The position numbers were made by a program, and so were the translations under genes. 64,000 bases of DNA from Limnephilus marmoratus (lineage: Eukaryota; Arthropoda; Insecta; Trichoptera; Limnephilidae): assembly GCA_917880885.1 (NCBI GenBank), contig OU862916.1, positions 46,660,831 to 46,724,830 on the forward strand, read 5' to 3'. How positions within the stretch are numbered: position 1 is the first letter of the stretch; each line of letters starts with the position of its first letter. Shown here piece after piece: positions 54,681 through 64,000 of the stretch. A model generated the notes under the pieces. The model saw only the letters and a list, made by a program, of their open reading frames with translations, searched no databases and was not told the DNA's origin.

Positions 54681-55372
54681 ACGTATTGACTCTTTTCCAC
54701 AAAAAATTATAAATGGATTTCGAAAGATTGTTCTTTTATCTAGCATTCGTATTTAATAAATTTTTAGAATTTTTTTTTAATTTTTGGTATAATAATGTTA
54801 TTCCATAGGTCGTTGGCAGATTTGTTAAATTTTCAAAAAAGTTTTTGTATTATACCACACCCATTTCAAATAATGTAATCATGCAGTAAAATAAATCAAT
54901 ACATTATCTAGCAGAGTTACGTATTAGAATTTTTATTTTAGTTTCAATAAAATCATTAAAAAATATGTACGTACATGTGTTTCTTGACGAAAATTGGTCC
55001 ATTTGTGTATTTATTTGCGCACTTACAAACTAATATATTTCAGATTTTTATAACATTCTTATTAAATTTAGACATTATTGAAAAATGATAAATACTTATA
55101 ATCAAAAAATGACTACAAAAAGTACACCATTTTAATAGTTTTATCATCACGCCTTTCAGCATTTTTGGATGAAGGTATAAATTAAAGCTAATTTGGATTG
55201 AAATAAATTCGATATTGAGTTATAATTTAAAAAAGCTGGTACGGAGAATAATTAATCTTTCTCATTGTAACCGCCCTGCATGATCGGAAGAACAACTTTC
55301 GACGAAATGTGGCTTTTCGTCCGCTGGCTGGTTAAACGCTCTTAATCACCTAACGTGGTTATTTTACTTCAT
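54628..55372 (+). repeat. Segmental duplication, copy 2
   Basis: Copy of 53727-54412 without the palindrome but with about 180 bp of extra sequence near 54960-55150. Moderate divergence shows the duplication is old. Confidence 0.6.
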
Positions 55373-55420
55373 AGGTGTTTTTTTTTTATATTACATGAAT
55401 TTTCTTTGTTATCAATGATT

Positions 55421-55800
55421 GCGGCCTCCGTGGTCGAGGAATAATGCTGTCGACCAGCAAAACGAAGGTAGTGGGGTCAAATCCGCACATATAAATTTTA
55501 CTTGATGAATTTGCATTATTTCACAATGGATAAATTAAAAATAATGGTTAGTATATTTGGGGCATGCTCGATGGTGGAAGATACTTTCAGTATCGTCCTG
55601 TTGTAAAACCACCACTCAGAATTCAGAAATGGCTTTAGCCGTGTTTTGGTGACCAGATCTAAATAGCCAGATACCTCTCCACCTTTCTCCTCTTCGTCTT
55701 CCTTCTCCTACCCATTACCTTCAGCCTTACAACTTAACCCAATTGGGGATGCGACAGTCTCACTGGCTCCAGACCTCTTGTTCGGTATTCACTTAAAATG
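55421..55800 (+). mobile_element. tRNA-derived SINE, family B (copy 2)
   Basis: Head GCGGCCTCCGTGGTCGAGG (A-box-like TGGTCGAGGAATAATG) with B-box-like GGGTCAAATCC (55475-55485), then the body shared with 17002-17410. It ends TGGCTCCAGACCTCTTGTTC with no long poly(A). Confidence 0.65.
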
Positions 55801-56449
55801 TTATACCTTGGCCTAATCATTCATTCTTCCTCTCATACGCAATGAAACTGCCATTCTTGCTAATATATTTTTTTATGATCAGAATTTATTCACATTTTAT
55901 GTATCATTGATTTATTGGAATGACAAATAGAAAAGTATTCATGTATGCTAGAGTTACTTGCGTTATTATCGATTAAAATTATTTTCCAACAGCATTTTGC
56001 TACCTAGTTACTACTTATGATTGCTGACTACTTATGATGGGTTTATTGTTCATCGCGTGTTATTTCATAAAAGCTCGTGTTTAAAACAAATCCAAGGAAA
56101 ACACATTTCCAAAATTATTTCGCAACTAAAACAAACCAAATAAAATTAAAAGCAAACACCTCCAAGTGAAAGATCCAGCATAAAATTCATCATAAAAATT
56201 CTACATCCTTCGCCTTTTGCAAAAATTTAGCACTTAGCCAAACAAACCACGCCATTTACAAAGGAGCTTAAATTCAGATATAAGAAAGAAAGGGTTTACC
56301 TTGTCTTGTTGCGTTGACTTTCGAAAATTATTAAACAGTTTCGTTACCTTATTTCTCCGAAAATTAGCTAACCACGATTACCCGTTGGTATTTTAAAATG
56401 TTTCGACGTAAATGTTTGAGTAACTATAATAGATTTTAAAACTTTACAA
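55801..56449. other. AT-rich stretch without recognisable feature
   Basis: Nothing supported. Possible 5' remains of the following LINE could not be read in any frame. Confidence 0.35.
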
Positions 56450-57313
56450 GTGTCGTCTAACCATGTTTTCTTCGGACAGAATAGATATAATAGATGTTGT
56501 CCTAAAAAGGTTTGGTTTTGGCGATACTATTTGGTATTCAAATTCATTTGGTTTAATCATAAATGCAAAAAAATCAAATTGATACATATTAGATCACCCA
56601 ATGCCAAGGCAAATATTATTACACCAGAAATTAAAACACACGGTTCAGATTGCATACATGTTGGTATCCCTGCATTGTGTACATGTGAAAATATTGAACT
56701 GGTTAAAGAATATGTTTATTTACTCGTAGGTGTAATTATTGACTGCTTTTTCAAATGGGATTTACAAAAAAATAAAGTCTGTGAACGTCTGAGATCTATT
56801 TTTAGTAGATTATATAAACTGAAATTCTATGTTCCAGTATGCACACTTCGAATAATTTATTTACCATTAGCTGAGTCTATTATAAGGTACGGAATTACAG
56901 CTTGGGGACTTTCCTGTAAGACAAATGTAAATCATGTTCAATCAGTTCAAAATTCATTAGTAAAATTATTAGCTCATAAAAGTTTATACGAACAAAGGCA
57001 CAATGTTCCGTACTTTTACCAGAATCTCAAAATTCTCTCAGTAAGAGCAATTCTGTGGCATAAAATTATTTTTCAGCATATGAATAGCACTATATACATA
57101 AATAGACTGGACCACACTTACAATACTCGATTTACATTAAATGAAGGACTAGGCGTACCTAAGCACTTAAACAAATATGGACAAAGAACGCTGGACTACA
57201 TGATACATACTTGCTTAAATATGTTACCTGCTAAAATTAAAAAATGTTCAAATAATGTAAAAACAAATATTATATTGAATAATTGGCTCGCCGAAAGAAA
57301 TAGTTTGTATTAA
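56450..57313 (+). pseudogene. LINE RT C-terminal half (CR1/Jockey-like), longest copy
   Basis: 287 codons. About residue 25 onward reads as the region after the YxDD motif: WYS/F-type block, CKKIKLIHIRSPNAKANI, GSDCIHVG..CTCENIELVKEYVYLLVGVIIDC (the conserved YLGVIID block), YLPLAESIIRYGITAWG, then HTYNTRF, LNKYGQRTLDYMI and the C terminus NWLAERNSLY. It is homologous to the fragments at 1-207, 2.0 kb, 6.1 kb and 49565-50134. The polymerase catalytic core is missing, so the copy is 5'-truncated and inactive. Short shifts precede 56520. Confidence 0.8.
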
Positions 57314-57500
57314 CATTTTTTTGTAGTAACTCAAAAAAATGTCTAACTGCATAATAAGTATTATTTTTTAAACTTCAAAGTAAAAGCACCCATTGACAAA
57401 CTACTTAAAAGTAGTTTATTGGGACTTTTCTTTTTTCTGTAATATTTTATTTTATTTGATTTCCTGTAATATTGTATAACTTTTTCTTTAAAAAAAAAAT
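57314..57500 (+). mobile_element. 3' UTR and A-rich tail of the LINE at 56450
   Basis: It contains an inverted ACAAACTACTTAAAAG / TAGTTTATTGG element and ends in nine A at about 57491-57499. Confidence 0.5.
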
Positions 57501-57884
57501 GAATATTTTTAATAATTATTTTCTAATAATTATTAGCACAATAGCTGATAATTTTTATAGTTGATTTCAAAGAATTTTCACAAAACCAATCCCGTGGGAG
57601 GATTAATGTCTATTCCCTATTCTCATAAATGTACAGAAATCTTGTATTATAATATAGATAGAAAATAAAAATAAAATCATTTTGTAAAGAAAATAATTCC
57701 TTTACGTAATTCCTATAATTATTCACGATTTTAAAAAGAGAAAAGTAAAATTATTTCTTTAAAATGATAACAAAAATTTATTTTAAAAGTAAAATTTAGT
57801 TTAAAAAATTCAGTAAATTACGGATTATTTTTTTGACATAAAATATGTTAATAATGATTTTATCTATTTAATTTTAAAACAATA
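57501..57884. other. AT-rich stretch without recognisable feature
   Basis: Very AT-rich; nothing supported. Confidence 0.35.
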
Positions 57885-58006
57885 ATTTATTTTCCATATC
57901 ATAGGCAACTACCCTTTTTATTAGAAACACTTATTCTAAGAATTGGTTTGTAACCTGGATAGCGTCACGGATAAGGGTAGTTGCCTATGATATGGAAAAT
58001 AAATTA
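57885..58006. repeat. Inverted repeat with 33-bp perfect arms
   Basis: 57885-57917 (AATTTATTTTCCATATC, then ATAGGCAACTACCCTT) is the exact reverse complement of 57974-58006, with a 56-nt middle. Partial pairing continues outside (CAATAAT / ATTATTG). A small foldback element, directly upstream of a SINE-like unit. Confidence 0.8.
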
Positions 58007-58064
58007 GTTGAATTATTGTTAATTCTAAAATTTTAAATATGAGATTGGCTATTATGATGGTTTG

Positions 58065-58200
58065 ACAGTAGGGCGCAATGGCGGAATTGGCAAACGCACG
58101 TCCCGGATAGACAGGAGGTTCTGAGTTCGAGTCCAGTTCCGACAATTATTTTTTTCTGTCTTGTTCTCTTTCATATTTTCGTTAAGATTATTATTATTTT
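58065..58200 (+). mobile_element. SINE-like element, family D (copy 3), Leu-like tRNA module
   Basis: The module at 58072-58145 has GGCGCAATGGCGGAATTGGC (A-box region, Leu-like) and a perfect B-box core GTTCGAGTCC (58126-58135), then CCGACA. The T-rich tail (TTTCTGTCTTG to CATATTTTCGTTAAGA) matches the tail at 12375-12420. The anticodon stem is degenerate, so it is not a functional tRNA gene. Confidence 0.5.
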
Positions 58201-58389
58201 CTTCTTCTTCAATTATATTTTACATTTATGGGAATAACCTTCAAAAGTTATAAACAGAAGAAAATTCTTATAAAAATTAAAATGATTTAAATTGGAAACA
58301 TAACAAATAAATGAGAATCGCGAATTTTTACCCATTTTGTATAAAATTTTAAAAAAGGAATCGTTCGTCAGTTTATTTATTTATTATAT
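58201..58389. other. Spacer, AT-rich
   Basis: Contains pyrimidine-rich runs; nothing supported. Confidence 0.35.
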
Positions 58390-58565
58390 ATTTTTTTAAG
58401 AAAGACCAGGTTGCAGATAACCTGAAAATAATTTACATACACCTACCACAGTAATCGGAAAATGATGCTTGTGCCATGACAGAGGTCTTAGTCAGCCGAG
58501 ATATTGAACTCACGACGCCTGGGTAGAACCCAGATGTGATGCCAACTCAACCACAGACCGGTTTC
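58390..58565 (-). mobile_element. tRNA-derived SINE, family C (copy 3)
   Basis: The minus strand reads an A-box-like CTGTGGTTGAGTTGGCATC, a B-box-like GTGAGTTCAATATCTC, then CGGCTGACTAAGACCTC, TTACTGTGGTAGGTG, CTGCAACCTGGTCTTTC and a poly(A) end. This copy preserves the head best. Confidence 0.65.
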
Positions 58566-59366
58566 CAACAAACTTCCTTATCTGTACTCCAACGGCTGTT
58601 TTCTAAAAAAACATATGTAACATTTTATGTTTAGAACAATGAAATAAAAAATGAAATACCGTATTCCTTTGCGTGAACTTTCGTCGGTAAGTTGTAGTGT
58701 CTTGCGTGGTCTCGTAACTCCCTCGGCTTAAACTTGTGTTTAAGGGCGGCTTATAGTTTATCAGGCATAAAGTTTAGCGCTGTTTTCCTGCCGGAGATCA
58801 AAAATAAAGGCATTTCTGGCTCGGCCCGAGGAGCCCCGGAGTCCTGGAGCCCCGGATAAGGCAGTTCCAGGGCTGATCGCTAAACGGGGGCGCTTAAAGT
58901 AAATTTTCCGACGGGATTCAACCGATCCAACCCGGGGATAAGACAGAAGAGGAGGTGGAGATAATTCAATAAGAAACTAATCATTCTGCTGAATCAACTA
59001 AAACTTTGAGAGTTTTTCGAATTTATTTTATTTAGTTCACAGTGAAATAAAGTTTAGAATAGTTTGATGAGAGACAAAGAAAACGAAATATAATACGGTT
59101 GTAAGAGATAAGAAGTTATTTGTTAAGAAAATATGTTTGTCTTTTTAATGAAATAGATGTGCCGTAGAGTGTTTAAAAAATAAAGTTTTTCTCACCGAAT
59201 TTTTAAGGTCAGCGCAACATTTTTAGTTTTGCAATATCAATTCTAGACTAAGCAACACAATGGACCGAAGCGCTCCCAACTTGCGAACAAATAATTAAAT
59301 TAAGTAGTCAAAAGTGAGAAATAAAGGGTCTGCAATCAATTTGACTACAATGAACACACTCCAGTA
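58566..59366. other. Stretch with a GC-rich patch, no gene called
   Basis: 58815-58940 is unusually GC-rich (repeated GGAGCCCCGGA, one GATAAG) compared with its surroundings, with no open frame and no second copy in the window. A regulatory region or old exon is conceivable. Confidence 0.3.
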
Positions 59367-59456
59367 CGGTATAACCACGCATACAAAGCGCTGTTCGGCC
59401 TCCCTTGGCGATACAGCGCCTCGCAGATGTTTGCAGGGGAAAGGATGGATGATTAA
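59367..59456 (+). pseudogene. Small LINE RT C-terminal remnant
   Basis: 29 codons read RYNHAYKALFGLPWRYSASQ and end at a TAA. This is the AYNxAxRxLxGLPWxxSAS block found downstream of the polymerase in some insect LINE proteins. Isolated fragment. Confidence 0.4.
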
Positions 59457-60579
59457 AGGATTAATCCTTTTGATGATATAACTCGATTTTCCATACTGAT
59501 TTTTTTTACATTATTTCTTTTTGAAATACCATAGCTGCATTACTTGCGCATTTATAAAAATGTAAAACGAATGTATTTTCATACATTCTTTTGACCTTTC
59601 GCTGCAAAGTATGTAGCTATTTTAAATAAAGTATGTAACCGCGAGTCGCTGTACATGGATCGCGGCGAGTATCCCGGAAAGGGCAAAACAATCGTATGTT
59701 TTTCCATCATTTGCCATCGCTTTTGAGATTTTATGCCAATTTAACAATACAATACACCAATTGTGATGTAATTTATCTGAGCATCTGGGACTGTCTTTAG
59801 AAGTCTGAAAGGTAATATTTAAGAAGACACGTAGTTTCGTATTGTGTTTGTATAATTTTTAAGGTCTCAATTCAATGAAAGACAATCCGTTTCAATATAT
59901 TTATTCGACAATGTATCTATGTACAATTTTAGTTTAGAAATGACTTTTACACTATCTTTTGACTGCATATGGAATATGACCCATAACGGCTCGGTCCCTG
60001 AGATCTAAGGCACTACTCGTTTGTTGGTTGCTTCGGGTAAAAAGAGGGAAGATTAAAGAATTTATATTCGTATTGTAATCAAATTTATAAAAATGTTAAC
60101 AAAAGGAACCAACACAATCAAAACAAAAACACGACTGTCAAGTGACCGACGGGTTAGATATTTATTTTACCATCTGACGATTAATTACTAGAACAAACAA
60201 CAGGGGTTCAGTCAAGCGCCGAACCATTTTATTCTTATTAACCAACATTATATTTATTATACATTTTATTCTTTAGAGGGCTATGTTAGCTAGCTGATAA
60301 TTTTATTATATTTATTTGATTCTCGTTACAAGAGTTTTTTTTTTTTTTTAATTTATAAAATACGTGTTTCATAATTAAGACATTTACATAGAGCAGATAC
60401 ATTAAATCACCATTCTACGCGGCTGTCTGTTTCATGGTGACCAATCAAGGATAGTTATTTTATATGAAGTCTAGTGTAAACATATGGTACAAGAATGTAA
60501 AGATGCTGAAAATTGGTAAAATTACAATGAAAAGTATAGAAAGAATAAAGAGAAGTGCATTAAGATTAGATTTTGAAAA
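59457..60579. other. Stretch without recognisable feature
   Basis: A poly(T) run at 60336-60350 is the only notable item. Confidence 0.35.
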
Positions 60580-60667
60580 TTTGTGTGCTTGCATGCGCAC
60601 GTGTACGTAAAGGTGCACACATCCATACACACATTCATGCACCAACGTACATGAGCACATACATATA
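60580..60667. repeat. Alternating purine-pyrimidine (TG/CA) rich tract
   Basis: Degenerate TGTGTGC, GCATGCGCACGTGTACG and CACACATCC words; potential Z-DNA former. It adjoins the MITE. Confidence 0.5.
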
Positions 60668-61029
60668 CAGGGTGTTAAGGGACGTACTTGACTTGGCTTT
60701 AACCAGTGATTCCTGACATTATTTGGAGTAAAAAATGTAAATGAAATTTTGGTCTCCGGTGACTTTTTTGACGACTTTTTAATTTTTTTTCTTCAAAATT
60801 AAACAAAAAAAATCCTTCCGCCTGTAGTCACTGGTCTCTCAGCCGGGTGTCCGACAAATCCCTTACCCCGCCTCCAAATGTTCAACAACCACCATTTTTT
60901 TATGTTTTAGTAAAAAAAAATGTAAAAAAACATCAAAAAATGTCACCGGAGACCAAAATTTGATTTACATTTTTTACTCCAAATAATGTTAGGAATCTCT
61001 GGTAAGTAAGTATGTCCCTTAACACCCTG
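60668..61029. mobile_element. MITE with long inverted repeats (CAGGGTG...CACCCTG)
   Basis: 362 bp. The left arm (CAGGGTGTTAAGGGAC, GATTCCTGACATTATTTGG, TTTTGGTCTCCGGTGAC) is mirrored by the right arm (GTCACCGGAGACCAAAA, CCAAATAATGTTAGGAATC, GTCCCTTAACACCCTG). Arms are about 115 bp. It is flanked by TATA on both sides, consistent with a TA-type target. No transposase. A diverged copy is at 17419-17766. Confidence 0.8.
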
Positions 61030-61629
61030 TATATGTTCATATATGAGTGAATGTATACACATAGGTTACGTACGGCTGCTCTAAACTAATGCTAGAATTC
61101 TCGCTAGAAGTATTCGTTTAGGTATTACATTATGTACACACCTGTTTTTTTGCCCAGAACCTACAAATACAGAAATATCTTGGCTTTCTGAGAAACATAA
61201 AACAACCGCAAGCATACATTTAAACTGGCTTATTCCTTATATGTTTATGCAAAGATGAGTTTTAATGCCATATTCCGTATGTCCTTTAGCTTACCTCCTA
61301 GTATATTGGAAACAGTTTCTCAGGATCACTAAAATAACAAATGAAGGCAGTTCCAATAACGCCTCGGGGCTTCCGGCGATGCGGAAAATAAATTCTCATT
61401 TGAGAGGCACCCTCAAAGGCGTGGAAAGGATGCGAGAGTCTTTTTACTAAATTGCTAGGGCGACGTATCTCTAGAAACTAAGGACAAAACCACCCATCCA
61501 GAGATCAGTAACATGCATGGAAATTTAATTGATTGCCAAAATGCCTCCGCAAAGTCAACTTTCTACCTCCGGCTAAACATTTGTCAGTTTGATTCGTTTT
61601 TAGATTTTCACATCCAAAAGTATTTTCGT
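61030..61629. other. Stretch without recognisable feature
   Basis: Frame 61265-61450 is unassigned. Confidence 0.35.
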
Positions 61630-61716
61630 TATTTGTTTTTGGAGTGTTATGCCGCGTTGCGCTTCTTCCTTCTTTAGCCAACATTTCGGACAGCGTTACA
61701 GTGTCCATCATCATTT
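61630..61716 (-). mobile_element. PLE terminal block, isolated copy
   Basis: The minus strand matches one arm of the 53840 palindrome: TGATGATGGACACTGTAACG, CTGTCCGAAATG, GCTAAAGAAGG, GCATAACACTCC. The hammerhead-like start is ATGATGA instead of CTGATGA, and GAAAC is GAAAT, so any ribozyme would be dead. Confidence 0.6.
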
Positions 61717-62159
61717 TTTATTTGACAAACACAGATAATTGTATGAATATGTAAAGGAATATCTAGAAATGCTTAGGATCCCTTTGTGTTTGAATTATGG
61801 TGCGCTTTTCAAATGCCGTTGATCTTGGTTGACTGAACAGATGGCTTCAGTAACCGTGGATACTGAAAATACCTTCATTGTTTACTCGCTATTTGGCTGA
61901 CGATTGAGTGATTGAAATATTAGAAAAATAATTTAATTTGTTTAATATAAAAAGTTCGACAATAAACTTTAAATATCGTTTCTTTATTTTACATGTAATG
62001 TTTGTAACTTTACGATAATGTATTTAGTGTTTTTTTAAATGTGAAAGTAAAAAAAAAAATTGTTTTACAGAGCAACACATGGTTTATTTTGTCATTATAA
62101 ATTGAAAAGACAACAAATAGACATAATCTAAAATATAATACAAATATATTTTTTAACAT
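61717..62159. other. AT-rich stretch without recognisable feature
   Basis: Nothing supported. Confidence 0.35.
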
Positions 62160-62583
62160 TTAAATCCATACAGATGGCCCTTTAGCAAATAATTTCCCTC
62201 ACGGCCTATTTCATCTTTAAGAATGCAGTATGGAGTCTTTTTGATTGAAGGAAGGAGAGGAAATAAAGAGGTATGAGGGGTATGGGTAGATAACTGAGGG
62301 TCATTCAGGAGTGATTGAAGTGATTGAAGACGAATCCATCGCTCCCACTGCGGTGCCAGACGATAGGTCGGAAGGGTCCTGCTGGAGAGTTTAAAAGATC
62401 TCCCGCAATCAGTTTCTGCCGATCCAGCCCGCCAAGTGGTCAAATGCATTATTCATCAAGACCTAGACCTAGAACCCGGGCACCCCTGCTAAGTCATCAA
62501 ATGTAGCCACTTGGGTTAGCCTGTGGCAGAGGTAAAGGTTATCCAATAAACGACTGGTACCCGACTCCCAAATAAAGAATTGT
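62160..62583 (-). mobile_element. SINE family A (copy 4)
   Basis: Minus strand: head ATTTGGGAGTCGGGTACCAG at the right end, body with CCTTTACCTCTGCCACAGG and GGGTGCCCGGGTTCTAGG. A degenerate tail (GGCCGTGAGGGAAATT / TTTGCTAAAGGGCC) at 62170-62205 has lost part of the hairpin. Confidence 0.6.
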
Positions 62584-62585
62584 TT

Positions 62586-63049
62586 TTTTTTTACAGTAGC
62601 TTCACAGAGGAGGCCCCGAGGAAAATTAATTTCCTCAGGGCCTCCTCTGTGAAGCTAATGTCATCTTAGAGGATGCTGTGTGAAAGATGTTTTTAAGAAA
62701 GGGAAGGGAAGTTCTGGGAAGCAAAAAGGTTTGAGGGGTGGTTAGGAATCTGGGGTCAGTGTGTCCAGGAGTGGCAGACGTATGAATCCATCCCTTCAAC
62801 TGCGGTGCAAGGTGATGGGTCGTGAGAGTCCGACTGGAAAGGTCAAAGGGCCTCCCTCAACTAGTCTTTCTCGATCCGGTCCGCCACGCGGCAGATGGGC
62901 AGACGCATCCGCCGACAAGACCTGGACAAATCTCACCCAAAAGTCACCAAATGTAGCGAATCACTTGGGGTGACCTATGGCAGAGGTGTTGGTTATCCAA
63001 TAAATGGTTCCCGGGACGACGTTACCCATACCCGCCTCCCAAATTATAT
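62586..63049 (-). mobile_element. SINE family A (copy 5, full length)
   Basis: Minus strand: head ATTTGGGAGGCGGGTATGGG at 63049, the complete long body (GGCGGACCGGATCGAG, CCTCCCTTTGACC region) and a tail hairpin near 62600-62660 (GGCCCTGAGGAAATT / TTTTCCTCGGGGCC, with outer AGCTTCACAGAGG / CCTCTGTGAAGCT). It ends in poly(A) (T run at 62582-62592). It lies head-to-tail with copy 4, as if inserted next to its A tail. Confidence 0.7.
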
Positions 63050-63574
63050 CGATGATTATTTTGAAAGGGAGATTCCTTCGATAATTTTTTGGCATGATAT
63101 TTGAAACCTGGAAAAAAGAAATGATATGTTTAATTTTAAGACGTGCAATTTGAAACTCGGCAGAATAAGGCGGACGCAAGTAACTTCAAGCATCTGCCTA
63201 ACTCTTCAGACAAACTCAAACAGGATAATGTATCGGAAGTGTTAGTTTTCAGGACTTGGAACTCCATTTTCTCTCGCCAGTTCAACAGATGAACTTTTCA
63301 AAGCAATGCATTAAAATGACTGACAAACTTAGCGATCCCTGCTGCCTTGGGAATAAAATAAGTTAAAAACGTGTGCATCAAGCCATTGGAATCGAAATGT
63401 TTGCCTTCCTTTTATTATAATTGACTAAGGGTTTCTAAATAATTTTTGATTTCGATACGAACTCATAAACTGCAAACTTGACCTTTGTCATTTCGTCTGT
63501 CTTTAATTAGTTGGTTCGTTCTGTTACTCTTGAGCGTGGAGTCTTTTAATATTAAGTATATATTTTTTTACATT
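63050..63574. other. Stretch without recognisable feature
   Basis: Nothing supported. Confidence 0.35.
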
Positions 63575-63665
63575 AACTCCACACAGAAGGCCCTGAGGAA
63601 AATAACTTCCCTCAGGGCCTATGTCATCTTTGAAGATGATGTATGGTGTCTAACTGCTTGAAGAA
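63575..63665 (-). mobile_element. Isolated LINE/SINE hairpin tail
   Basis: CCACACAGAAGGCCCTGAGG and CCCTCAGGGCCTATGTCATC form the same tail hairpin as SINE A and the LINE at 48178. Only about 90 bp of the element is present, an extreme 5' truncation. Confidence 0.6.
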
Positions 63666-64000
63666 AGTTTAAAAATTTACGGCTTTAGGACAAATTATAT
63701 AATTCCTTATTTGAAATATAAAAATGTTATACAAAATGCGTGGTTCATAATTACGTTGGTCGGTATTTAAGTTACTTACATATCTTATGACTTCAGAGGA
63801 AATTTCGGTTTCGATTGTTTACGAGAGACATATATTTTGGATGCGAGGCCTAGTGTTCACAAAACATTAAACCTCGCGTCAACACGTGTATTTTATTCTA
63901 AAGCATACATACGTTCTTATTAATCTATTAGAACTTCGTCCAAATAGATTGTTACGTCAGCGAAGTTTGCTTTCCAATATATGAACTTTACGAAAATATA
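63666..64000. other. AT-rich end of window
   Basis: Nothing supported. Confidence 0.35.

Noticed and set aside
1..64000. CRISPR arrays, operons or bacterial features
   Set aside because: The tandem repeats lack unique spacers, and the sequence is clearly eukaryotic repeat DNA.

Overview
The window is AT-rich, repeat-dense eukaryotic DNA with no recognisable host gene. The repeat content points to an arthropod, most probably an insect, though the order cannot be told from sequence alone. It includes several CR1/Jockey-like non-LTR retrotransposon remnants, tRNA-derived SINEs, short non-autonomous Helitrons with the common insect termini, MITEs, Penelope-like (PLE) fragments with a GIY-YIG endonuclease, and one Ty3/Gypsy-like LTR retrotransposon. 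Long open frames are almost all mobile-element proteins; the rest are short and unassigned.

The centrepiece is 17773-38871, a young and apparently intact LTR retrotransposon of about 21.1 kb. Its two LTRs are each 6065 bp, start TGTGAT, end ATCACA, and sit between 4-bp CTAC target-site duplications. Every landmark in the left LTR recurs in the right LTR at exactly +15034, and I saw only one base difference in the parts I compared. The interior holds a 2.7 kb leader with a 71-bp tandem repeat and a small charged ORF. A 321-aa Gag follows, then a GGGAAAC slippery heptamer in the Gag frame and a 1203-aa Pol. Pol reads G-patch-like, protease, reverse transcriptase, RNase H, integrase and GPY/F. 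A 1.7 kb A-rich tail follows with a 56-bp purine-rich tandem repeat, a 64-A tract and a polypurine tract. No env ORF lies after pol. The 5' part of each LTR carries a 103-codon basic ORF and further broken open segments.

Layout: 1-17.77 kb is old repeat debris: CR1/Jockey-like tails at 1-497, 2.0 kb and 6.1 kb, an RT core at 3.6-4.1 kb, a Helitron at 3.2 kb, two copies of another LINE at 7.6-8.3 and 15.15-16.26 kb, and SINEs. 17.77-38.87 kb is the giant element. 38.87-64 kb is again nested repeats: four SINE families, a 5'-truncated PLE with hammerhead-ribozyme-like motifs, a perfect 89-bp-arm palindrome made from the same PLE end, a LINE 3' end whose tail hairpin is shared with the SINEs, a Helitron, an imperfect tandem segmental duplication, and a 362-bp inverted-repeat MITE.

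The elements appear to work together. One SINE family ends in the same hairpin tail as a LINE in the window, as expected if the LINE machinery mobilises the SINE. Another copy is a chimera of two SINE families. PLE ends are reused as a palindrome. Stretches not listed as elements look like unique or unrecognisable AT-rich sequence.
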